Of a stretch of DNA of 64,000 bases, positions 58,533 to 64,000 are shown piece by piece. The stretch covers positions 493,936-557,935 of the forward strand of contig NZ_JADZ01000004.1 in assembly GCF_000518645.1 (NCBI RefSeq). The letters are read 5' to 3'. The notes beneath the pieces were generated by a model. That model made no database searches. It was not told the DNA's origin and saw nothing but the letters and a program-made list of their open reading frames with translations. This DNA is from Curvibacter gracilis ATCC BAA-807. Its GTDB lineage: Bacteria > Pseudomonadota > Gammaproteobacteria > Burkholderiales > Burkholderiaceae_C. A program made the translations under genes and the position numbers. How positions within the stretch are numbered: the first letter of the stretch is position 1; each line of letters starts with the position of its first letter.

Positions 58533-60722
58533 ATGCTGCGCAAGAAGAAGATCGCGCTGGCGCTGGGCCTGGTCTGGGGCTCGGCCCCGACCCTGCTGCT
58601 GGCCCAGTCCGCTCCGCCGCCACAGGCCGAGCCCACCCGCCTCGATGAGGTCACCGTCAGTGCCACCCGCTCGGAACGCCGGGTGGACAAGGTGCCGGCC
58701 ACCGTGACCGTCACCCCGGCCGCCCAGATCGAGCAGAGTGGGGCACGCGACATCAAGGATGTGTTCCGTGATGAGCTCGATGTGTCCGTGCGGGCCGCGC
58801 CCACCCGCTTCACCGCCGCCGGGGCATCCACCGGCCGGGCCGGCAACGAGGGCATCAACATCCGGGGGCTGGAGGGCAACCAGGTGCTGATGCTGGTCGA
58901 TGGCATCCGCGTGCCCAACAGCTTCTCCTTCGGCTCGTTTGCCTCCGGTCGGGGTGACTACCTCGATGTGGATGGCATCAAGACCGTCGAAGTGCTGCGG
59001 GGCCCGGCGTCCACCCAGTTCGGCAGCGATGGACTGGCCGGCGCGGTCAGCTTTCGCACCCTCGACCCGGGCGATCTGCTCAAGCCGGGGCAGACCGTGG
59101 GGGGCTTTGCGCGCTCCAGCTATGCATCGGTGGACCGGTCCTGGTCCAACACCCTGGGCGTGGCCGGCGCCGATGAGCGTTGGCAGGGCATGTTGCTGGG
59201 CAGCTACCGCCAGGGCCACGAGGTGGGCAACCAGGGCAGCAACGGTGCCTTGAACGCCAACCGCACCACGCCCAACCCGGTGGACTACAACAACCGCTAC
59301 CTGCTGGGCAAGGCGTCTCTGAAGATCGACCCGACCCAGCAACTGGGCTTCACCTTCGAAACCCAGAAGCGCAAGCAGGACACCGAGGTCTACTCGGCCC
59401 GGGCCGTGCCGCCGCTGAGCTCGACCAGCGTCATCGATCTGGACGCGCGCGACCACATCGAACGCAACCGCCTCTCGCTGGAGCACCGCTTCAACGACCT
59501 CAACGCCCTGGGCATTCAGCGCGCCGAAACCCGCCTCTACTGGCAAGACGCCAAGGTCAGCCAGTACGGCGCCGAAGACCGCTACACCGCAGCCGACCGA
59601 ACCCGTGACACCCGCTACCGCAGCAAGGTGGCCGGCTTCTCGACCCTGCTCGAAAGCAATCTCACGGGCTGGCTCAACCAGCGCCTCACCTATGGTGCGG
59701 ATTGGAGCCGCAGCAAGATCAGCGGGGTGCGCGACGGCACGGTGCCGCCCTTTGGCGAAACCTTTCCGACCAAGCCCTTCCCGGACACCGACCACGTGCT
59801 GGCCGGCGCCTTTGTGCAAAGCGAGATCCAGGCCGGGGCGTTCAGCATCGTCCCGGGCCTGCGCTTCGATCACTACAAGCTCTCACCGTCCACCGCAGGC
59901 TACAGCGGCACGGCCGTCAGCCTGTCCGGCCAGGCCGTCACGCCGCGCCTGGGGGTGGTGTGGCAATGGGCACCAGCCTTCGCGCCTTATGGCCAGTGGG
60001 CCAAGGGCTTTCGGGCCCCCACGCCCGACCAGGTCAACAACGGTTTCAGCAACCTGGCTTCGGGCTACACCACCGTCGGCAATGCGAATCTGAAAGCCGA
60101 GCACGCCGACAGCCTGGAGCTGGGCTTTCGCGGCCGACTGGAGCGGGTGCGCTACTCGGTGGCGGCCTTTGACAACCGCTACCGCGACTTCATCAGCCAG
60201 CAGGCGGTGGGGGGCGCCGGCACGGCGGCCAACCCGACGGTGTTCCAGTACATCAACCTGGCCAATGCCCGCATCCATGGCCTGGAGGCGCGCTCGGAGT
60301 GGGCCCTGGACCGGGGCTGGACGGCCACCGCCGGCTTTGCCTACGCCAAGGGCCACAGCGAAGCCAAAGGCGTCAAGACCCCGCTGGACACGGTTCAGCC
60401 CTTCAGGCTGGCCCTGGGGCTGCGCCACGAGCAGGCCACCTGGGGGGCGCGTGCCCAGCTGGTGCACAGCGCCGGCAAGGCCAGCAGCGACATCTCCACC
60501 GGTGCAGCGCAGTTCTCCCCACCGGCCTACAACGTGCTGGACCTGGGCTGGCACTGGAAGCTGCGGCCCCAGGTGACCCTGAACGCCAACCTCAACAACG
60601 TCTTCAACGCCCGGTACTGGCGCTGGTCCGACGTCAGCGGCCTGGCTGCCAGCAGCACGGTGGCCGATGCCTACACCGCACCCGGGCGCAATGCCCAGGT
60701 CTCTGTTCGTTACGACTTCTGA
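58533..60722 (+). CDS. TonB-dependent haem/haemoglobin receptor
   Basis: 729 residues, outer membrane. Signal peptide KKKIALALGLVWGSAPTLLLAQ, TonB box region LDEVTVSATRSERR, plug domain (NIRGLEGNQVLMLVDGIRVP, VEVLRGPASTQFGSDGLAGAV), and a beta barrel ending in aromatic F (NAQVSVRYDF). It resembles the haemoglobin/transferrin/lactoferrin receptor family. The ATG at 58533 with AGGA upstream starts the signal peptide; an earlier in-frame ATG adds 51 residues without signal character. It heads the haem uptake operon. Confidence 0.93.
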   Translation: MLRKKKIALALGLVWGSAPTLLLAQSAPPPQAEPTRLDEVTVSATRSERRVDKVPATVTVTPAAQIEQSGARDIKDVFRDELDVSVRAAPTRFTAAGASTGRAGNEGINIRGLEGNQVLMLVDGIRVPNSFSFGSFASGRGDYLDVDGIKTVEVLRGPASTQFGSDGLAGAVSFRTLDPGDLLKPGQTVGGFARSSYASVDRSWSNTLGVAGADERWQGMLLGSYRQGHEVGNQGSNGALNANRTTPNPVDYNNRYLLGKASLKIDPTQQLGFTFETQKRKQDTEVYSARAVPPLSSTSVIDLDARDHIERNRLSLEHRFNDLNALGIQRAETRLYWQDAKVSQYGAEDRYTAADRTRDTRYRSKVAGFSTLLESNLTGWLNQRLTYGADWSRSKISGVRDGTVPPFGETFPTKPFPDTDHVLAGAFVQSEIQAGAFSIVPGLRFDHYKLSPSTAGYSGTAVSLSGQAVTPRLGVVWQWAPAFAPYGQWAKGFRAPTPDQVNNGFSNLASGYTTVGNANLKAEHADSLELGFRGRLERVRYSVAAFDNRYRDFISQQAVGGAGTAANPTVFQYINLANARIHGLEARSEWALDRGWTATAGFAYAKGHSEAKGVKTPLDTVQPFRLALGLRHEQATWGARAQLVHSAGKASSDISTGAAQFSPPAYNVLDLGWHWKLRPQVTLNANLNNVFNARYWRWSDVSGLAASSTVADAYTAPGRNAQVSVRYDF

Positions 60723-60736
60723 AGAAAGGACCCGTC

Positions 60737-61324
60737 ATGTCCCAGACGATGCCCCAGACCACCCTCAAGACCACGCTCAAGACCCCCGACCTCCTGGCCG
60801 TGATGGACGAATGCCGCCGCTTTCCCGGGCAGTTCCAGAGCCTGCACCTGGCCACCTGCAACGCCGACGGCGAGCCCGAAGCCAGCTATGCGGCCTATGT
60901 GGAGCACCAGGGCAGCTACTACGTCTACACCAGCGAGCTTTCGGCCCACACCGCCAACCTGGCGGCCCGCGGCCGCAGTTCAGTGCTGTTCATCGAGAGC
61001 GAGGCCCAGGCCAAGCACCTGTTTGCACGCCGTCGCCTGACCCTGCAGTGCGCCGCCACCGAGTGCCCACGCGGCAGCGGCGAGTTCGACCTGGTCCTGG
61101 ACCGGTTCGTGGACCAGTTCGGCGGCTTCATGGCGATGCTGCGCAAGCTGACCGATTTCCATCTGTACCGCCTGCAGCCGCTCAGCGGTGCTTATGTGGC
61201 CGGCTTTGCCCAGGCCTACACCCTGGGGGGCGAAGGCCTGAGCGAGATCCGGCACCGGCGCGAGCAAGGCCACCGCAGCCCCGATCAGGCCACCGCCGTG
61301 GCCCTGGACGCAGCGGCGCGGTGA
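60737..61324 (+). CDS. hugZ: HugZ/HutZ-type haem utilisation protein
   Basis: 195 residues with the split-barrel flavin-binding fold of pyridoxamine-phosphate-oxidase-like proteins: LHLATCNADGEPEASYAAYVEHQGSYYVYTSELSAHTANLAARGRSSVLFIES. HugZ-type proteins bind haem and degrade it to release iron. A run of TLKT repeats is present at the N-terminus. AGAAAGGA at 60722-60729 precedes the ATG. It follows the receptor gene by 14 bases. Confidence 0.9.
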   Translation: MSQTMPQTTLKTTLKTPDLLAVMDECRRFPGQFQSLHLATCNADGEPEASYAAYVEHQGSYYVYTSELSAHTANLAARGRSSVLFIESEAQAKHLFARRRLTLQCAATECPRGSGEFDLVLDRFVDQFGGFMAMLRKLTDFHLYRLQPLSGAYVAGFAQAYTLGGEGLSEIRHRREQGHRSPDQATAVALDAAAR

Positions 61325-61357
61325 CGCCCGCAGCCCTCCCACTCTTCAGGAGCTTTC

Positions 61358-62440
61358 ATGAACGCTTCCCCCCAGTCCCTCCGCGATTCATTTCGCCTGC
61401 TGCGCGGCGACGGCAAGGTCCGGCACCGCGACATCGCCCAGCAACTGCGCGTGTCCGAGGGCGCGTTGATCGCGGCGCACACCGGCACGCCGCCCGACGA
61501 CCCGCAGGCCCTGCTTCAGGCCACGCGCCTGCGCCCCCAGTGGCCCGCCATCGTGCAGGCCTTGCCGAGCCTGGGCGAGGTGATGGCCCTGACGCGCAAT
61601 GCCTCTTGCGTGCATGAGAAGACCGGCACCTACCGCCAACCCTGCGTGCACGAGCAGGTGGGCCTGGTCTTGGGCCCTGACATCGACCTGCGCCTGTTCT
61701 ATTCGGCCTGGGCCCATGGCTTTGCCGTGCAGGAGCGCACGGGCCAGGGCCTGCAGCGCAGCCTGCAGTTCTTCGATGCGGCGGGCATGGCCCTGCACAA
61801 GGTGTTTCTGCGGCCTGCCAGTGATGTGGCGGCCTATGCCGAGCTGGTGCAGGCCTGGGCCGACCCCGACCAGACGGCCCGCCTGGGCATGCAGGCATCG
61901 GCGCCCCGCGAGCCCGAGCGGGCCGATGCCGACATCGACGTGACCGGCCTGCGCCAGGCTTGGGGCGCCTTGCGCGACACCCATGATTTTGCGGGCCTGC
62001 TCAAGGCCTTCGGCACCACCCGCACCCAGGCCCTGCGCCTGGCCGAGCCCCGCTTCGCCCAGGCCGTGCAGCCCGAAGACTGCCAGGGCCTGCTGCAAGC
62101 CGCGGCGGCACAAGGCGTGGCGATCATGGTCTTTGTGGGCAACCCGGGGGCCATCCAGATCCACACCGGCCCGGTGCGCCAGGTGGCGGTCATGGGCCCC
62201 TGGCTCAATGTGCTCGACCCGGGCTTCAACCTGCACCTGCGCGAAGACCACATTGCCAGCGCCTGGGTGGTCAGAAAGCCCACTGTCGACGGGCTGGTGA
62301 GTTCGCTGGAGCTGTTCGACAGCCAGGGCGACACCCTCGCCATGCTGTTCGGTGCCCGCAAGCCTGGGCAGCCCGAGGCCTGCGACTGGCGAGCCCTGCT
62401 CGACACCCTGACTGAGGAGCGCCGCCCATGTCTGGTGTGA
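61358..62440 (+). CDS. hmuS: Haemin-degrading/transport factor, HemS/HmuS family
   Basis: 360 residues, two tandem ChuX/HemS domains (roughly 10-170 and 190-350) related to each other: the first contains VMALTRNASCVHEKTGTY, the second IMVFVGNPGAIQIHTGPV, with matching NVLDPGFNLHLREDHIASAWVVRKPT. It accepts cytosolic haem and may degrade it. It overlaps the next gene by 13 bases. Confidence 0.93.
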   Translation: MNASPQSLRDSFRLLRGDGKVRHRDIAQQLRVSEGALIAAHTGTPPDDPQALLQATRLRPQWPAIVQALPSLGEVMALTRNASCVHEKTGTYRQPCVHEQVGLVLGPDIDLRLFYSAWAHGFAVQERTGQGLQRSLQFFDAAGMALHKVFLRPASDVAAYAELVQAWADPDQTARLGMQASAPREPERADADIDVTGLRQAWGALRDTHDFAGLLKAFGTTRTQALRLAEPRFAQAVQPEDCQGLLQAAAAQGVAIMVFVGNPGAIQIHTGPVRQVAVMGPWLNVLDPGFNLHLREDHIASAWVVRKPTVDGLVSSLELFDSQGDTLAMLFGARKPGQPEACDWRALLDTLTEERRPCLV

Positions 62441-63336
62441 TGTCCCCGATCGTTGGCGCGGGTGTGGACGCCGCCCGGCGCCGCCATTGCCTTCAAGGTG
62501 GGCTGCTTGCGGTGGCTTGGCTCACGTCGGCCGCACGTGCCGCCCCGGCCCGCCAACGCATCGTCAGTGTGGGCGGCGCGCTGACCGAAATCGTGTACGC
62601 CCTGCAGGCCCAGGCCGATCTGGTGGGGGTGGACACCACCTCGCTGTTCCCGGAGGCGGCGCAAAAACTGCCCAGCGTGGGCTATGCCCGCACGCTGTCG
62701 GCCGAGGGGGTGCTGGCGCTGGCGCCCACCCGGGTCATTGCCACCGAAGATGCGGGCCCCCCGGGCGTGATCCGCCAGCTGGCGAGCGCCGGCGTCGAGG
62801 TGTCGGTGCTGCCGGCCAGGCACCGCTTCGAGGGCCTGTGCGAGCGCGTTCAGCGCGTGGGCGAGCTGACCGGCCGGGTGGCCGAAGCCCGGGAGTTGCA
62901 GCAAAGCCTGGTGCAGCAGTGGACCCGCGTGCAGGCACAGGTGGCTGGGCGGGCCGGCAAGCCGCCCCGGGTCTTGTTTGTGCTGGCCCATGCGCCCAAC
63001 CAGATCATGGTGGCCGGGGCCGACACCAGCGCCCAGGCCATGCTCGACTACGTGGGCGCGCGCAACGTCATCAGCGGCTTCAGTGGCTACAAGCCCTTGA
63101 CGCCCGAGGCGGTCATCGCGGCGCAACCCGAGCTGGTGCTGTTGACCGATCAGGGCCTGAGCGCCGCGGGCGGGGTGGACGGCATTCTCCGGCTGCCGGG
63201 CCTGGCCCACACCCCGGCGGGGCAGCAGCGCCGCGTGCTGGCCCTGGAGGCCATGTTTCTGCTGGGTTTCGGGCCCCGGCTGCCAGCGGCGGTGGCGGCC
63301 CTGGATGCGGCCCTGGCCCGGGCCATGAAGGCATGA
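62428..63336 (+). CDS. hmuT: Haem ABC transporter periplasmic binding protein
   Basis: 302 residues of the BtuF/FhuD helical-backbone binding fold. After the signal (QGGLLAVAWLTSAARAAPA) come RIVSVGGALTEIVYALQAQADLVGVDTTSLFPEAAQKLPSVGYARTLSAEGVLALAPT, the HmuT pattern with the tyrosine of the haem site in VGYAR. It carries haem from the TonB receptor to HmuUV. It starts inside the end of hmuS. Confidence 0.93.
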   Translation: MSGVMSPIVGAGVDAARRRHCLQGGLLAVAWLTSAARAAPARQRIVSVGGALTEIVYALQAQADLVGVDTTSLFPEAAQKLPSVGYARTLSAEGVLALAPTRVIATEDAGPPGVIRQLASAGVEVSVLPARHRFEGLCERVQRVGELTGRVAEARELQQSLVQQWTRVQAQVAGRAGKPPRVLFVLAHAPNQIMVAGADTSAQAMLDYVGARNVISGFSGYKPLTPEAVIAAQPELVLLTDQGLSAAGGVDGILRLPGLAHTPAGQQRRVLALEAMFLLGFGPRLPAAVAALDAALARAMKA

Positions 63337-64000
63337 GCGCGCCCGCTGTGTGGGGCGCCCAGGCTGGGGCGCGCTGGCGGGCCTCGCCCGCACTGTTGTT
63401 GGCCGCAGCGCTGTTGCTGGCCGGGGTGCTGGCCGTTCAGGCTGGCGCGGTGCCCGTGGCCGGGCGTGACTGGTGGGCCCTGCTGGGGCCCTCGGCTTCT
63501 GCCCCAGATGCGTCCCTGGATGCGCCGGCCGGCCTGAGTGGGGGCGCCTATGTGCTGTGGCACATCCGCCTGCCCAGGGCGGTGTTTGCCATGCTGGTCG
63601 GCGCCAGCATGGGGCTGGCCGGGGCCTTGACGCAAGGCCTGTTCCGCAACCCGCTGGCCGACCCCGGTTTGCTGGGCGTGAGTGCGGGCGCGGCCTGTGC
63701 CGCGGCGCTCACCATCGTGCTGGTGTCGGGGCCTGTGCTGGCCCTGCCGCAGGCCGGGCGGGTGTGGGCCCTGCCGGTGGCGGCCTTTGCCGGGGCGCTG
63801 GGCGTGTGCTTCACGCTCGACCGTGTGGCGCGCTGGATCACGCCCGGCTCCATCTCGGGTCTGCTGCTCACCGGGGTGGCGCTGAACGCGCTGGCCGCCG
63901 CCGTCATCGGCCTGTGCACCTACCTGGCCACCGACGAGCAGTTGCGCAGCCTGTCGTTCTGGACTTTGGGCTCACTGGCCGGCGCCCAGTGGGGCCTGGT
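63333..64000 (+). CDS. hmuU: Haem ABC transporter permease, FecCD family (cut by window edge)
   Basis: The first 222 codons of a BtuC/FecCD-type permease; the rest lies beyond the window. It starts ATG at 63333, overlapping the hmuT stop (ATGA). Visible family segments are YVLWHIRLPRAVFAMLVGASMGLAGALTQGLFRNPLADPGLLGVSAGAA, a hallmark of the group, and a following helix. The ATPase gene (hmuV) is expected next, outside the window. Confidence 0.92.
   Translation, partial: MSAPAVWGAQAGARWRASPALLLAAALLLAGVLAVQAGAVPVAGRDWWALLGPSASAPDASLDAPAGLSGGAYVLWHIRLPRAVFAMLVGASMGLAGALTQGLFRNPLADPGLLGVSAGAACAAALTIVLVSGPVLALPQAGRVWALPVAAFAGALGVCFTLDRVARWITPGSISGLLLTGVALNALAAAVIGLCTYLATDEQLRSLSFWTLGSLAGAQWGL

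Noticed and set aside
1-64000. tRNA, rRNA, insertion sequences or CRISPR arrays
   Set aside because: Reading both strands by eye showed no T-loop/anticodon arrangement, no transposase-like protein and no regularly spaced repeat.

Overview
The window reads as a chromosomal segment of a GC-rich betaproteobacterium of the order Burkholderiales, most likely the family Comamonadaceae. This is inferred from base composition, gene families and their arrangement, not from a marker gene. Coding density is high. I see no rRNA, no tRNA, no insertion sequence and no CRISPR array.

The dominant theme is scavenging of sulfur from organic compounds. From left to right: (i) an FAD/NAD(P)-binding oxidoreductase, then an SfnB-family oxidoreductase, a DszA/NtaA-type FMN-dependent monooxygenase and a complete CUT1-type ABC importer (2597-9702); (ii) an HU protein and an orphan MetQ-like binding protein (9727-10908); (iii) a sulfate/sulfonate block on the minus strand with SulP permease, sulfate-binding protein and ssuBCA (20423-26219); (iv) a long minus-strand operon with two tandem amino-acid-type binding proteins, an aminotransferase, two permeases, an ATPase, a cysteine-dioxygenase-family thiol dioxygenase and a PLP C-S lyase (26375-33693), followed upstream by a four-domain rhodanese protein; (v) a plus-strand peptide/nickel-type ABC importer with a fused double ATPase, then a second DszA-type monooxygenase and a second MetQ-like protein (35647-43391); (vi) a type-II lumazine synthase behind an FMN riboswitch, a DszC-like flavin monooxygenase and a third MetQ-like protein (44283-47369). 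A recurring 20-base element beginning GCATA lies 64-97 bases before five of these transcription units and at two further places, which suggests one shared sulfur-starvation regulator. One copy lies upstream of the FMN riboswitch/lumazine synthase, so flavin supply may be tied to the FMNH2-dependent desulfurising enzymes.

Other blocks: a phosphoketolase cassette (6-phosphogluconate dehydrogenase divergent from phosphoketolase, class I aldolase and a histidine phosphatase, 12052-17316); an OsmC, VOC and alpha/beta hydrolase trio (17498-19680); an mqsRA toxin-antitoxin pair (43494-44194) that closely matches the E. coli proteins and looks inserted; a nucleoside deoxyribosyltransferase-like gene; a chemoreceptor and a receiver-only response regulator; the C4-dicarboxylate system dctA-dctB-dctD with a recognisable sigma-54 promoter and two DctD-type palindromes; a nitrosative-stress repair protein (YtfE/RIC) under a probable NsrR operator, plus a hemerythrin-like protein; and at the right edge a Fur-controlled haem uptake cluster (TonB receptor, HugZ, HmuS, HmuT, HmuU cut by the window edge) divergent from a PepSY membrane protein and an orphan acyl carrier protein.
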